A stretch of DNA of 64,000 bases from Gluconobacter cerinus. GTDB lineage: Bacteria; Pseudomonadota; Alphaproteobacteria; Acetobacterales; Acetobacteraceae. The stretch's first letter is position 1. Each line of letters begins with the position of its first letter. The notes under the pieces are model-generated. The model searched no databases and had not been told where the DNA came from. It was given only the letters and a program-made list of their open reading frames with translations. Of this stretch, positions 1 to 8,825 are shown one piece after another. The translations under genes and the position numbers were made by a program. The stretch is taken from positions 62,001 through 126,000 of the forward strand of contig NZ_BEWM01000002.1 in assembly GCF_002723935.1 (NCBI RefSeq), in the 5' to 3' direction.

Positions 1-290
1 TTCACCAAAGCAAGCTCACGGCCCACATACGGGCCTTCTTCCGTCAGATCACACACAGCATGAACAGGGATCAGACGCTTGAGCTGCGCCTTGATCTGCT
101 CGATGACCTGCGGCGTCCCCGACGTCAGAACCGTGATGCGTGACAGGCTGCGCTCGGCATCCACCAGCGCCACCGTCAGACTCTCGATATTGTAGCCACG
201 GCCGGAAAACAGACCCACCACACGGGCCAGCGCGCCACTCTCGTTCTCAATCAGAACCGAGATGACCGAATTCTGGATTGTCTCCGTCAT
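1..290 (-). CDS. ilvN: Acetolactate synthase small (regulatory) subunit, 3' end outside window
   Basis: This is the regulatory subunit of acetolactate synthase, the first step of branched-chain amino acid synthesis. It binds valine and activates the large subunit. The visible N-terminal ~96 residues start MTETIQNSVISVLIENESGA and contain the ACT-domain core (GLFSGRGYNIESLTV, then a DLTEEGPYVGRELALV stretch), which is diagnostic of IlvN/IlvH. The gene runs off the left edge, so only the start is present. Its ATG shares one base with the ilvB stop (TGATG), so translation is probably coupled to ilvB and subunit supply matched. Family assignment is secure; the C-terminal domain cannot be judged. 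Confidence 0.95.
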   Translation of the reverse strand, partial: MTETIQNSVISVLIENESGALARVVGLFSGRGYNIESLTVALVDAERSLSRITVLTSGTPQVIEQIKAQLKRLIPVHAVCDLTEEGPYVGRELALV

Positions 291-2086
291 CAGACCAACA
301 TCATCCCTTCTTCGGTCAGACCTGCGGCTGCGGAATCCTGATCCGGGCCAAGCAGCATCTGGTTGTGAGCCGCACCCGATGGAATCATCGGATAGCAGTT
401 TTCATTTTCCGCCACGCAGATATCCGCGATGACAGGGCCGTCATGCTCCAGCATCCGACGGATGACATCGTCCAGCTCACCCACGCAGGTCGCACGCATC
501 CCGGTTGCCTGGAACGCTTCCGCCAGCTTCACAAAGTCTGGCAGCGCCTCGCTGTAAGACTGGGAATAGCGTGACCCATGCAGCAGCTCCTGCCACTGGC
601 GCACCATGCCCATATACTGGTTGTTCAGGATGAAGATCTTCACCGGCAGACGATACTGCGCGATCGTCCCCAGTTCCTGAATGTTCATCAGGGTCGAGGC
701 TTCACCCGCGATATCAATCACCAGCGCATCCGGATGCGCAACCTGTGCGCCCACAGCAGCTGGCAAACCATAACCCATCGTACCCAGACCACCAGACGTC
801 AGCCAGCGGTTCGGCTTGGCGAACTGGAAGTGCTGGGCCGCCCACATCTGATGCTGCCCCACCTCGGTGGACACAAACGTGTCGCGCCCGGTTTCCATCG
901 CCATTTCATACAGGCGACGAACGGCATGCTGCGGACGGATCACCGCAGACGGCGTCATGTCCTGCGTGAAGCCGAAGCCATCCACGCTGCGCCAGGACGC
1001 AATCTGGTTCCACCATGTGCTCAGATCCGGTGCCGGCGTATCGTCCCATGCGTCCAGCAGCGCCTGAAGCGTATCGCGAACATCACCTTCCAGACGCACA
1101 TCCACGCGGATGATCTTGTTGATCTGGCTCGGATCAATATCCGCATGAACCTTGAACGAATTCGGCGAAAACGCGTCTACACGGCCCGTCACGCGATCAT
1201 CAAAACGCGCACCCAGAGCGATCAGCAGATCACAGCCATGCGTGGCCATGTTCGCCTCAACAGACCCGTGCATGCCGAGCATACCAAGGAACTGCGGATC
1301 AGGAGACGGAAACGCACCCAGCCCCATCAGCGTAGACGTGACCGGAAAACCCGTCTTGCGCGCCAGACGACGCAGCAGTTCAGACGCTTCCGGACCAGAG
1401 TTGATGATGCCGCCACCCGTGTAGAACAGCGGGCGCTTGGCCGTCTTCATAGCCTGGACCGTGCGGGCAATCGCCTCGGCATCCGGCCCACCCTGACGAC
1501 GGAAACGCTTCAGCCGGGACATGGCAGGCGCCGTCAGCGGAGCCTGACCAACCGTGATGTCCTTGGGCAGATCAACCAGCACAGGCCCCGGACGACCGGA
1601 ACGCGCCACCTCGAAAGCTTCACGCACCGTTTGCGCCAGAGCGCCCGGCGTCCGCACCAGATAGTTGTGCTTCGTGGCCGGGCGGGTAATGCCCGTCGTG
1701 TCCGCTTCCTGGAACGCATCATTGCCGATCAGCTTCGTCGGCACCTGACCGGTCAGGCAGACCAGCGGAATCGAATCCATCAGCGCATCGACAAGGCCGG
1801 TCACGGCATTGGTTGCGCCCGGGCCGGACGTCACCAGAACAACGCCAACTTTGCCGGTCGAACGCGCATAAGCCTCAGCCGCATGAACGGCAGCCTGCTC
1901 ATGACGGACAAGAATATGGCGGATACGGTCCTGCTTGAAGAGCGCATCGTAGATTGGAAGGACAGCGCCCCCCGGATAGCCAAAGACTACCTCTACGCCC
2001 TGTTCATCGAGAACGCGCAGAAGCACCTCCGCGCCATTCAGCGCCTCGTTGCCTGTTGTTGCGTCTCTTTCAGCAGAAGCCGTCAC
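290..2086 (-). CDS. ilvB: Acetolactate synthase large (catalytic) subunit
   Basis: This thiamine-diphosphate and FAD enzyme condenses pyruvate to acetolactate (or with 2-oxobutyrate) in valine, leucine and isoleucine synthesis. The 598-residue protein has the three-domain ThDP layout. Near residue 40 it has FGYPGGAVLPIYDAL, followed by the catalytic Glu in the RHEQAAVHAAEAYAR segment. Near the C-terminus is the ThDP/Mg segment DIAGEASTLMNIQEL with the following NNQYMGMVRQWQ. The GEAS version of the metal motif is, from memory, common in alphaproteobacterial IlvB. The start is a GTG at 2086, preceded by a strong AGGAGG at 2092-2097. The gene is second in miaA-ilvB-ilvN and overlaps ilvN by one base. 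Confidence 0.96.
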   Translation of the reverse strand: MTASAERDATTGNEALNGAEVLLRVLDEQGVEVVFGYPGGAVLPIYDALFKQDRIRHILVRHEQAAVHAAEAYARSTGKVGVVLVTSGPGATNAVTGLVDALMDSIPLVCLTGQVPTKLIGNDAFQEADTTGITRPATKHNYLVRTPGALAQTVREAFEVARSGRPGPVLVDLPKDITVGQAPLTAPAMSRLKRFRRQGGPDAEAIARTVQAMKTAKRPLFYTGGGIINSGPEASELLRRLARKTGFPVTSTLMGLGAFPSPDPQFLGMLGMHGSVEANMATHGCDLLIALGARFDDRVTGRVDAFSPNSFKVHADIDPSQINKIIRVDVRLEGDVRDTLQALLDAWDDTPAPDLSTWWNQIASWRSVDGFGFTQDMTPSAVIRPQHAVRRLYEMAMETGRDTFVSTEVGQHQMWAAQHFQFAKPNRWLTSGGLGTMGYGLPAAVGAQVAHPDALVIDIAGEASTLMNIQELGTIAQYRLPVKIFILNNQYMGMVRQWQELLHGSRYSQSYSEALPDFVKLAEAFQATGMRATCVGELDDVIRRMLEHDGPVIADICVAENENCYPMIPSGAAHNQMLLGPDQDSAAAGLTEEGMMLV

Positions 2087-2091
2087 CGTAT

Positions 2092-2098
2092 CCTCCTA
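2092..2098 (-). promoter_or_regulatory. ilvB ribosome binding site containing the miaA stop codon
   Basis: On the minus strand the miaA stop TAG (2098-2096) is the first part of TAGGAGG, which is the Shine-Dalgarno sequence for the ilvB GTG at 2086. A ribosome ending miaA therefore sits on the ilvB initiation region. This supports the start choice for ilvB and suggests coupling of the two genes. Confidence 0.75.
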
Positions 2099-3103
2099 AG
2101 GGGTATGAGGCGCGGGATTTAGGACAGTTCTGTAGGATTCGTCAACTCGCTCAGATATAAAATTCTCAATTTTTTCGTGTTCTGTTTTCGATTCTTGCGC
2201 AAATGGGGTGTATCTACGAAACGAAACCATCGAATTGCCATCTAATCCCAAGGCATGATGCCGAAACCACGTCGCCTGTCGGCGCGTATATCGTCCGGTC
2301 GCCAGAACAGCAGCCTGTCGCGCAGCCTCGATCGTCACGTCACCCTGCAACACCGCAGCAAGCTCAGGAACCCCATGCGCGCGCATGGCTGGCAATACAG
2401 AATCCAGACCCCGTGCAACAAGTTGACGCACTTCATCCAGTGCCCCCGCCTCCAGCATCTGGCTGAAGCGGGCATCAAGAGACGCCCGCAATTCCTCCCG
2501 TGGCGGATCAAGAAGAACAGAAACAAATCGGCAGGGAGCCGCTGGCAGACCGGGTTGAGCCCGCCACCAGACAAGACCATGCCCCGTCCCACGCCAGACT
2601 TCCCATGCTCTGGAGATACGCTGCGTATCATTCGGGCGCAGCTTGGAGGCAGTTTCCGGGTCTACCTCCAACAGCTTCTCATGCAGAGCTGCCGGGCCAA
2701 TGTCCTGCGCCAGTGTTCGGGCTTCCTGTCGCGCACTATCCCCCGGGTCAGGCACTTCCACGAGACCATCTGTAAGAGCGCGGAGATACATGCCCGTACC
2801 GCCACACAGAATTGGCAGACGCCCAGCCCTCCAGGCCGCATCCATTTCGGTCAGAGCCTGCTCGCGCCACCAGGCCACACTTCCCGGCGTCGCTGCATCC
2901 AGAACGCCATACAGCCGGTGCGGAACAGTCGCCTCATCCGCGGCATCGGGGCGCGCTGTGAGAATATGAAGATCGCGGTAAACCTGCATGGAATCAGCAT
3001 TGATCACTGTTCCATTGAAGGTCCGCGCAAGATCAAGAGCCAGAGCAGACTTGCCGGAGCACGTCGGGCCAGCCACAATGATTGCTGTCTTTGGGGCGTT
3101 CAT
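2096..3103 (-). CDS. miaA: tRNA dimethylallyltransferase
   Basis: MiaA transfers a dimethylallyl group to N6 of A37 in tRNAs that read UNN codons. The 335-residue protein opens with the P-loop GPTCSGKS (about residues 12-19). It then has the family stretch VINADSMQVYRDLHILTARP, the substrate-site sequence HRLYGVLDA, and CGGTGMYLRALTDGL near residue 100. These are all characteristic of MiaA. Length is slightly above the usual ~300-316 because of a C-terminal tail. It is the first gene of the operon with ilvB and ilvN. serB starts on the opposite strand 42 bp away, so the region around 3104-3145 must hold divergent signals. Confidence 0.96.
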   Translation of the reverse strand: MNAPKTAIIVAGPTCSGKSALALDLARTFNGTVINADSMQVYRDLHILTARPDAADEATVPHRLYGVLDAATPGSVAWWREQALTEMDAAWRAGRLPILCGGTGMYLRALTDGLVEVPDPGDSARQEARTLAQDIGPAALHEKLLEVDPETASKLRPNDTQRISRAWEVWRGTGHGLVWWRAQPGLPAAPCRFVSVLLDPPREELRASLDARFSQMLEAGALDEVRQLVARGLDSVLPAMRAHGVPELAAVLQGDVTIEAARQAAVLATGRYTRRQATWFRHHALGLDGNSMVSFRRYTPFAQESKTEHEKIENFISERVDESYRTVLNPAPHTP

Positions 3104-3145
3104 TCCCCTGTTCCTGCCACACGCGCTGGATCGTTACGAGAGCTT

Positions 3146-4039
3146 ATGTCCCTTCCTTCCGTTCTGACACTCATTGCCGACCGCAAGGCTGGCCCCCTCA
3201 AACCAGAAGCCATCGACGTCGCCCGCTCTCTGGTGAAAGGCAAAGCCCCTATCGTTCTGTCTGAAGGGGAAGCCGTCGATATTCCATGCCCTACACCTGG
3301 GCCCGGCGCCGCAAGCGCCGCAACAATCCGCGCAACGCTGGCCCCCTATCAGGTCGACACACTGCTGCTAAAAACCCGTGGCCGCCGCAAAGCTGTTCTC
3401 GTTGCAGACATGGACAGCACTATCGTGACGGGAGAAACGCTGGATGAAATGGCGGCAGCTCTTGGTGTAGGCGAGCAGGTTGCAGCCATCACCCGAGCCT
3501 CCATGAATGGAGAGATCGACTTCGAAACGTCCATTGAACAACGCGTTGCTCTGCTCGCAGGAAAATCAGCATCTGTTCTGGAAGATGTCTGGCAGAATGT
3601 AACCCTGACGGATGGCGCAAAAGAGCTCGTGCAGACCATGCGCAAGCACAACGCACGCACGGCTCTGGTGTCAGGTGGCTTCACATGGTTCACACAACGT
3701 GTGGCAGAGCTATGTGGCTTCGACGAAAATTACGGAAACATTCTTGAAATCACCGATGGCAAGATGACCGGAAAGCTAGGCGGCCCGGTTCTGGGGCCCG
3801 ATGCAAAGCTGACTCATCTGGAAGCCCTGACAACTGAGCGGGGTGTTCAGCTTCGTGCTGCGCTCACAACCGGTGACGGTGCGAACGATATTCCAATGCT
3901 GGCCAGCGCCGGGCTAGGCCTAGCCTTCCACGCAAAACCGAACGTGAAGAAGGTGATTGGCACGCAGATCAATTTTTCAGGTCTGCGTGCACATCTATTC
4001 GCTCAGGGATACCGCGCCGCCGATTTCGTCACTGACTGA
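3146..4039 (+). CDS. serB: Phosphoserine phosphatase
   Basis: SerB is a HAD-superfamily phosphatase that makes serine from phosphoserine in the last step of serine synthesis. The catalytic HAD motif I is DMDSTIVTGE, with the nucleophile and acid as the two Asp residues. Motif II is ALVSGGFTWF, and motif IV is TTGDGANDIPML. The C-terminal AGLGLAFHAKP is also typical of SerB. The reading frame stays open far upstream of the gene. The start at 3146 (MSLPSVLTLIADRK) is chosen because it gives a 297-residue protein of family length and lies just outside miaA; the upstream extension is antisense to miaA. The Shine-Dalgarno sequence is weak. The gene is divergent from miaA. Confidence 0.95.
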   Translation: MSLPSVLTLIADRKAGPLKPEAIDVARSLVKGKAPIVLSEGEAVDIPCPTPGPGAASAATIRATLAPYQVDTLLLKTRGRRKAVLVADMDSTIVTGETLDEMAAALGVGEQVAAITRASMNGEIDFETSIEQRVALLAGKSASVLEDVWQNVTLTDGAKELVQTMRKHNARTALVSGGFTWFTQRVAELCGFDENYGNILEITDGKMTGKLGGPVLGPDAKLTHLEALTTERGVQLRAALTTGDGANDIPMLASAGLGLAFHAKPNVKKVIGTQINFSGLRAHLFAQGYRAADFVTD

Positions 4040-4068
4040 CGAAAAGGCCGCGCCCTTATACTCCCGCC

Positions 4069-4713
4069 TCAGTACCCCCAGGTATAAGGCGGGACACCAC
4101 CGTAATAAGCTGGCGCTCCATAATATCCCTGCGGAACGGCATACCCGCCAGCAGGAACACCCCCCTGATATCCACCAGGGTAGTATCCGCCGGGATAGGA
4201 ATTGGCCGCACCTTCGATCGCCATGCCGGCTGCGACACCAAGGGCAGCACCAACGCCCCAGCCGCCCCAGCCCCAGCCGCCGCCCCAGCCCGGCGTACCC
4301 CAGCCGTAACCGAACCAACCCGGGCCGCCCCAGCCATTCCATCCACCCCAACCGGGCGTGCCCCAACCTACGAAGCGCGGGCCACCCCATCCACCGCCCC
4401 AGCCACCATAGCCAGGACGGAAGCCCCAACCGGGGCCTCCACGATAGCCGTAACCACCACCCGGACCACCGCGGAAGCCACCCATGCCAGGCCCGCCACG
4501 GAATCCACCTCCTGGGCCACCACCGTAACCGCCACCACCACGAAATCCGCCCATCCCGCCACCTCCGGGACCACCGCGGCCTCCACCTCCACCATGGAAG
4601 CCACCGCCACCACCGCCCGGACCGCCGCCACGCTGCGCCATGGCCGAGAACGGTGCAGAACCAATCAATGCGGCCAGCACCAAGGCTCCAGCAGATTTTT
4701 TCGTGATGTTCAT
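4069..4713 (-). CDS. Secreted glycine/tryptophan-rich low-complexity protein
   Basis: The function is unknown. The start at 4713 is supported by AAGGAG eight bases upstream. It gives 214 residues with a clear signal peptide (MNITKKSAGALVLAALIGSA, then cleavage after AMA). The mature part is almost entirely Gly, Trp, Tyr and Pro. It has long GGG runs, RGGPG units and repeated WGTPGWGG blocks, then a short more hydrophobic stretch (GAALGVAAGMAIEGAA), and ends in a Tyr/Gly-rich tail. A longer frame to 4803 exists but would hide the signal peptide. The composition suggests an envelope-associated or extracellular protein. Base composition is strongly GC-biased by the Gly codons, so this alone is not a sign of transfer. 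Confidence 0.75.
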   Translation of the reverse strand: MNITKKSAGALVLAALIGSAPFSAMAQRGGGPGGGGGGFHGGGGGRGGPGGGGMGGFRGGGGYGGGPGGGFRGGPGMGGFRGGPGGGYGYRGGPGWGFRPGYGGWGGGWGGPRFVGWGTPGWGGWNGWGGPGWFGYGWGTPGWGGGWGWGGWGVGAALGVAAGMAIEGAANSYPGGYYPGGYQGGVPAGGYAVPQGYYGAPAYYGGVPPYTWGY

Positions 4714-4770
4714 GGCTTGTCTCCTTGGAAATAGCCGCTTTTCAACTTTCCATATCGTCAGAACTCTGGT

Positions 4771-4793
4771 CCCTGAAAAGGGCTCTTTCAGGG
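4771..4793. repeat. 8-bp inverted repeat hairpin between the DUF721 and Gly-rich genes
   Basis: CCCTGAAA (4771-4778) and TTTCAGGG (4786-4793) form a perfect 8-bp stem with a 7-nt loop. It lies downstream of the DciA-like stop and upstream of the Gly-rich gene. No T-run follows on the minus strand, so it may be a processing hairpin or a weak terminator. Confidence 0.4.
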
Positions 4794-4806
4794 CATGAAA
4801 CAAGTC

Positions 4807-4820
4807 GTTTCACGTGAAAC
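4807..4820. promoter_or_regulatory. parS: parS centromere site (intergenic)
   Basis: The sequence GTTTCACGTGAAAC is a perfect 14-bp palindrome identical to the core of the widely conserved chromosomal parS site bound by ParB. It sits between the DciA-like gene and the Gly-rich gene, about 28 kb from parAB. Two other copies lie in mnmE and rsmG. The exact match and the presence of parAB in the window make the call strong. Confidence 0.88.
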
Positions 4821-4827
4821 ACTTCTG

Positions 4828-5346
4828 TCACCGACGCCTGCGGCCACCCCGTGCTCCGATATGGCCACCAAGGCGTTGCAGGGCATCCCGCAACTCGTCA
4901 TCCTCAATCTCAGGAACATCAACCTGAACGGGCTTGGGCCTTGGTGGCTTGGGCCTCTCAAATGCTGTCATGTCCTGAACAATCTTCAACCGAAGAATGA
5001 GATGCTCGCCCCGCAGACCACAGGCTGTATTGATCCGTTCAATGATCTGAGGTGCGAGATGCTGCAATTCCATGGCAATCGGCCCCGAACACGCCAGCGT
5101 CAGAGACCCTGCCGACAGTCGGCGCGGCTCGGTCACACGAGACAGACGTGGACCAATAAAATCTTCCCAGTCCATGGAAAGCCGAACCAAAAGCGGAGAC
5201 TTCTTCTTGAACGCCGACTTGGTAATTCCCGGCACCAGAGCGCCGATCTGCCGCGCTCCTCCACGCTTGGGAATCCATGCGGGCTTTTGGTCCATTCCCG
5301 CTGCCCGACCACGAAGGTTCTTGTCCGGACCGTGATCCTTCGTCAT
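4828..5346 (-). CDS. DUF721 protein, DciA-like replicative helicase loader
   Basis: Proteins with the DUF721 domain include DciA, which loads the replicative helicase DnaB in bacteria that lack DnaC. The 172-residue product has a basic N-terminus. The domain follows: GALVPGITKSAFKKKSPLL, the conserved W of LSMDWEDFIGPRLSRVTEPRRL, then GSLTLACSGPIAMELQHLAPQIIERIN, the standard DUF721 core. An acidic linker and Arg-rich tail end the protein. The start at 5346 is chosen for the GGAGAGG upstream; a longer frame to 5397 would run into mutY. It is divergent from mutY with 10 bp between starts. Domain membership is clear; the DciA role is inferred from the family and supported by the origin-proximal location. 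Confidence 0.85.
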   Translation of the reverse strand: MTKDHGPDKNLRGRAAGMDQKPAWIPKRGGARQIGALVPGITKSAFKKKSPLLVRLSMDWEDFIGPRLSRVTEPRRLSAGSLTLACSGPIAMELQHLAPQIIERINTACGLRGEHLILRLKIVQDMTAFERPKPPRPKPVQVDVPEIEDDELRDALQRLGGHIGARGGRRRR

Positions 5347-5356
5347 ATCCCTCTCC

Positions 5357-6418
5357 GTGACTCCTGATGCTTCCGACCTGCTCCGCTGGTACGACACTCA
5401 CCGCCGCACCCTTCCCTGGCGCAGCCTCCCGGGGCAGCGGCCTAACCCCTATGCCGTCTGGCTGAGCGAAATCATGCTTCAGCAGACGACCGTAAAGGCT
5501 GTCATAGCCTATTACGAACGCTTTCTCACGCATTACCCGACCGTGCAGGATCTGGCCGCAGCCCCACAGGAAGACGTTCTCTATCTTTGGGCCGGGCTCG
5601 GCTACTACGCCCGCGCTCGTAATCTCCACGCCTGCGCCAAACGCGTTGCAGAACTCGGGCAATTCCCGGACACAGTCGAAGACCTCCTGAAGCTTCCAGG
5701 CATCGGCGCTTATACCGCGCGCGCCATCGCCGCAATTGCCTTCGGCCGCCCCGTCGTACCGGTCGATGGAAATGTCGAGCGCGTGACATCACGCCTTTTT
5801 GCCATAGAAAACCCTCTCCCCGCCTCGCGCCTGCTTTTGGCCAAACAGGCAGCGCTCCTCAACCAGTCCGCAGAAGCACAGGATCATCCATCAGACTTTG
5901 CCCAAGCCCTGTTCGATCTTGGGGCCACAATCTGCACACCCCGCAACCCATCTTGTCTGACATGCCCCTGGCGTCCATCCTGCCTTGGCCATGCCAGAGG
6001 AATAGCGTCCACACTTCCTCGCAAAGCGCCCAAACAGGCACGTCCCACGCGTTACGGCGTGCACTTTATCCTTCTGGATACAAGCGAAAGGGTTTTGATG
6101 AGAACCCGGCCTGAAAAAGGTCTTCTCGGCGGCATGGACGAATTTCCGGGGACAGAGTGGCACGAGGCCCCCTGGACTGAAGCTGATGCCATGCACCATG
6201 CCCCGACACTTGGGCCATGGTCTTTACGGGGAGACGTCACTCATGTCTTTACCCATTTCACACTTAAGCTCATGGTTTACGCAAAGACCCTCCCTGCGGG
6301 ACATAATGCAGGGATCGACCCATCCTTTGGCGCGTTTCGGTCAACAACACGCGCAGCATTGCCAGGCGTTATGAAGAAATGCCTGGCCCTTGCAGTTACT
6401 GATATGGAGAAAAAATGA
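5357..6418 (+). CDS. mutY: A/G-specific adenine glycosylase
   Basis: MutY removes adenine mispaired with 8-oxoguanine in base excision repair. The 353-residue protein has the helix-hairpin-helix glycosylase domain: WLSEIMLQQTTVKAV near residue 36 and LPGIGAYTARAIAAIAFG near residue 115, followed by the catalytic Asp in VPVDGNVERV. The 4Fe-4S cluster ligands are in CTPRNPSCLTCPWRPSC (C-X6-C-X2-C-X5-C). The C-terminal half is the NUDIX-like domain that recognises 8-oxoG. The start is a GTG at 5357 with no clear Shine-Dalgarno. The last bases overlap the start of the next gene (ATGA), so the two are probably co-translated. Confidence 0.95.
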   Translation: MTPDASDLLRWYDTHRRTLPWRSLPGQRPNPYAVWLSEIMLQQTTVKAVIAYYERFLTHYPTVQDLAAAPQEDVLYLWAGLGYYARARNLHACAKRVAELGQFPDTVEDLLKLPGIGAYTARAIAAIAFGRPVVPVDGNVERVTSRLFAIENPLPASRLLLAKQAALLNQSAEAQDHPSDFAQALFDLGATICTPRNPSCLTCPWRPSCLGHARGIASTLPRKAPKQARPTRYGVHFILLDTSERVLMRTRPEKGLLGGMDEFPGTEWHEAPWTEADAMHHAPTLGPWSLRGDVTHVFTHFTLKLMVYAKTLPAGHNAGIDPSFGAFRSTTRAALPGVMKKCLALAVTDMEKK

Positions 6419-7038
6419 GCCAGACTTTTCCCAAAACCCAGTTGTGGTTCATGGACTGGCACAGCCGCGTTCTGGATCATGACCCGATCAGCGACTATTT
6501 TTCTCCGACTCCCTTCCAGCCTGGCGTCTATCCTGGCATGTCGGCCCTGATTGCGCTTCCCCTCAACCTTCCTTGTGACATTACGTTTACCAAGCGCGTT
6601 TCAATGCCCCGCCCGCTGCCCGTATTTGAAGCCCATGATGCTGAAAACGGGCTGCTATTTTTTCAGTTAAAAGGGCACGACAAATTTCTGAAAAGCGCCC
6701 CCGTACCGGGAAAGGGCGAGATCACCACCGACGCCTCTATTCCAAAAAACTGGGAGCGCTTTCTCCCCATGACGGAAGACTTCATGCGTGGCCTGTCCAC
6801 TCTTCTAACCCCTCAATCTGCCAGCCTGATTGATGTAGCCACCGGGAAAGTACTTCCGCCCATCAAACCCGGCACAGGGTTTCTGTGGTCCTTGGGAGAA
6901 ACGCCTCTTCCCCTCGCTGGCAACATCCAGAATATTGAACAGATCGGACGGCTCCCCGCACGACACGAAGCCGAAATTTCGTTTATTCGAAACGATGATC
7001 AGCCTCCCGTCCGAGTTCATGTCAGACGACCCAGCTGA
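6415..7038 (+). CDS. Hypothetical protein coupled to mutY
   Basis: I do not recognise this 207-residue protein. It has no signal peptide, membrane segment or known catalytic motif that I can see. It is a soluble, Pro-rich protein beginning MSQTFPKTQLWFMDWHSRVL. Its ATG overlaps the mutY stop (ATGA), which argues that it is a real, co-translated gene. Codon use resembles its neighbours. Its context suggests at most a link to mutY expression; no function is proposed. Confidence 0.7.
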   Translation: MSQTFPKTQLWFMDWHSRVLDHDPISDYFSPTPFQPGVYPGMSALIALPLNLPCDITFTKRVSMPRPLPVFEAHDAENGLLFFQLKGHDKFLKSAPVPGKGEITTDASIPKNWERFLPMTEDFMRGLSTLLTPQSASLIDVATGKVLPPIKPGTGFLWSLGETPLPLAGNIQNIEQIGRLPARHEAEISFIRNDDQPPVRVHVRRPS

Positions 7039-7148
7039 CACATCAGGACACGGAATTCACGATTGTCGTGAAGGCAGTTGATTTCCAGACCTTTCATGCC
7101 TGAACCTGCGTTGCTTTTCCTGAAAACCTCTCAGGGAAAGCTGCGACA

Positions 7149-8330
7149 ATGCCTCAAACACCGTCCTCTGACCTCAAACATCTTCTCCCCTCCGAATTGG
7201 ATACGGGAACAGTCAAACAGGGTCAGATTACTTTTGGAAACTGGCGCGGAGACGCTGACGTTCCTGAAGCACAGCCTCCACACGTTCTCCCACCATCCGA
7301 GCGTATCGGGTTCGCAGTCATGGGACTGGGACGGCTGACCCTCGGGGAAATTCTTCCTGCCTTCCTTCAAGGTCGGCTGGCCAAACCTGTAGCGCTCATT
7401 TCCGGTCGCAGGGAAAAAGCCAGATCCGCAGGACATGCTTACGGGATCGGGGAAGATTCACTTTTCACCTATGATGAAATTCACAAACTGGCAGACAGGC
7501 CCGACATTCAGGCCGTGTATGTCGTAACCCCCAACGCATTGCATGCCGGTCAAGTGGAAGCACTTGCCGCCGCGGGCAAACACGTCCTGTGCGAGAAACC
7601 CATGGCCAACTCAAGCGCAGACGCCAAACGCATGATTGAAGCCTGCCATGCTGCAGGCGTTAAGCTCATGGTTGCCTATCGCTGCCAGTATGAACCCTTC
7701 AATCAGCTTGTCAGAAAACTGGTTCAAAGCGGCGAATTGGGACGACCCAAACTTGTAGAAGCCATCAATACCCAGATGCAGGGAAACGCCGATCAATGGC
7801 GCCTCAAACCCGAACTCGCTGGCGGAGGAGCCCTTCCGGATATCGGTCTCTATTGTCTCAACGGGACACGCTCTGTGCTTGGAGAAGAGCCTGAAAGTCT
7901 GTTCGCACAGATGGTCAGCCCTCCTGATGATCCACGCTACAAAAATTTGGACGAAACATTTTCATTCATGCTCCGCTTCCCGTCCGGTGTAATTGCCAAC
8001 TGCGCCACCAGCTACGGTGCACACGAAAGCAAAGACCTGCGCATCCACCTGGAAAAAGGATGGATTTCTTTGGAAAACGCATTTGCCTATACGGGGCATC
8101 GCCTGCGCATTGGACGACGTCAGGGTGACCATAAAATCGTCAGCGAATGGCACATCCCGGCCGAGAACCAGTTTACTCTGGAAATCGACCATTTTGCCGA
8201 ATGCATTCTCCAGAACCAGCCTCCCCGAACGTCTGGCGAAGAGGGGCTGCGAGATCAGAAACTGATGGAAGCGCTCTATCAGTCCGCCAGAACAGGTCAG
8301 ATGATCCACCTGCCTAAAGACGCGTTGTAA
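7149..8330 (+). CDS. Gfo/Idh/MocA family NAD(P)-dependent oxidoreductase
   Basis: This is a sugar or polyol oxidoreductase resembling the glucose-fructose oxidoreductase group. The 393-residue protein has a ~50-residue N-terminal extension. The Rossmann fold follows: IGFAVMGLGRLTLGEILPAF, then AVYVVTPNALHAGQVEALAAAGKHVLCEKPMANSS. The latter holds the EKP motif whose Lys is catalytic in this family. GGGALPDIGLYCLNGTRSVLG in the C-terminal domain carries the conserved Asp and the GLYC region seen in GFOR-like enzymes. There is no Tat or Sec signal, so it should be cytoplasmic, unlike periplasmic Zymomonas GFOR. The substrate cannot be told from the sequence. Confidence 0.88.
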   Translation: MPQTPSSDLKHLLPSELDTGTVKQGQITFGNWRGDADVPEAQPPHVLPPSERIGFAVMGLGRLTLGEILPAFLQGRLAKPVALISGRREKARSAGHAYGIGEDSLFTYDEIHKLADRPDIQAVYVVTPNALHAGQVEALAAAGKHVLCEKPMANSSADAKRMIEACHAAGVKLMVAYRCQYEPFNQLVRKLVQSGELGRPKLVEAINTQMQGNADQWRLKPELAGGGALPDIGLYCLNGTRSVLGEEPESLFAQMVSPPDDPRYKNLDETFSFMLRFPSGVIANCATSYGAHESKDLRIHLEKGWISLENAFAYTGHRLRIGRRQGDHKIVSEWHIPAENQFTLEIDHFAECILQNQPPRTSGEEGLRDQKLMEALYQSARTGQMIHLPKDAL

Positions 8331-8413
8331 ACGCCCTCCTCAACCTATCTCGTGCAGGCCACACTTCGCATGCAATGGAACCCCACACCGCCCAGACAGT
8401 TAGGATCTTTGCT

Positions 8414-8797
8414 ATGCTTAAACTCTCTTCTCCCCTCTCCGTACCAGCCGCCCTTTTCCTCGCAGCATTCAGCCTTGCAGGCTGCGTGTCCGAACCTCTG
8501 AGCCCGCAGGAGCAGCAACTCGCTTCAGCAGGGTTTGTCAGGCATCCGGCCAATTCCCCGTCCCGCCGGGCCGAACTTCAACTCATGCCCCAGCATGTCT
8601 TCCTGACCCGCACCACACCAGAAGGCCTGCGCTATATCTACGCAGACCGTGACATCTGCGACTGCGCCTATATCGGCACGCAGGAAGCCTTCGAAAAATA
8701 TGCGGCACAGCAACCCCATGGCGTACCAACCCTCGGTAACGCTACCCCGCCGACGGCAAACCCACCGGCACCAAACCTGCCCGCAACAGGCAAATAA
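8414..8797 (+). CDS. Small lipoprotein of unknown function
   Basis: A 127-residue protein starting MLKLSSPLSVPAALFLAAFS, followed by the lipobox LAGC with the lipidated Cys at residue 24. The mature part has a paired-Cys segment (ADRDICDCAYIG) and a Pro/Ala-rich tail. The start at 8414 is preferred over 8375 because it places the lipobox at a normal distance and has GGA upstream. The role is not known; it is expected to sit in the outer or inner membrane. Confidence 0.7.
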   Translation: MLKLSSPLSVPAALFLAAFSLAGCVSEPLSPQEQQLASAGFVRHPANSPSRRAELQLMPQHVFLTRTTPEGLRYIYADRDICDCAYIGTQEAFEKYAAQQPHGVPTLGNATPPTANPPAPNLPATGK

Positions 8798-8825
8798 CTG
8801 ACCTCGTCCCCGAGGCGCGTGCACC

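Noticed and set aside
578-2122. Long plus-strand frame of 514 codons opposite ilvB
   Set aside because: It is antisense to a well-recognised gene, is Arg/His-rich as expected of a shadow frame, and lacks known domains.
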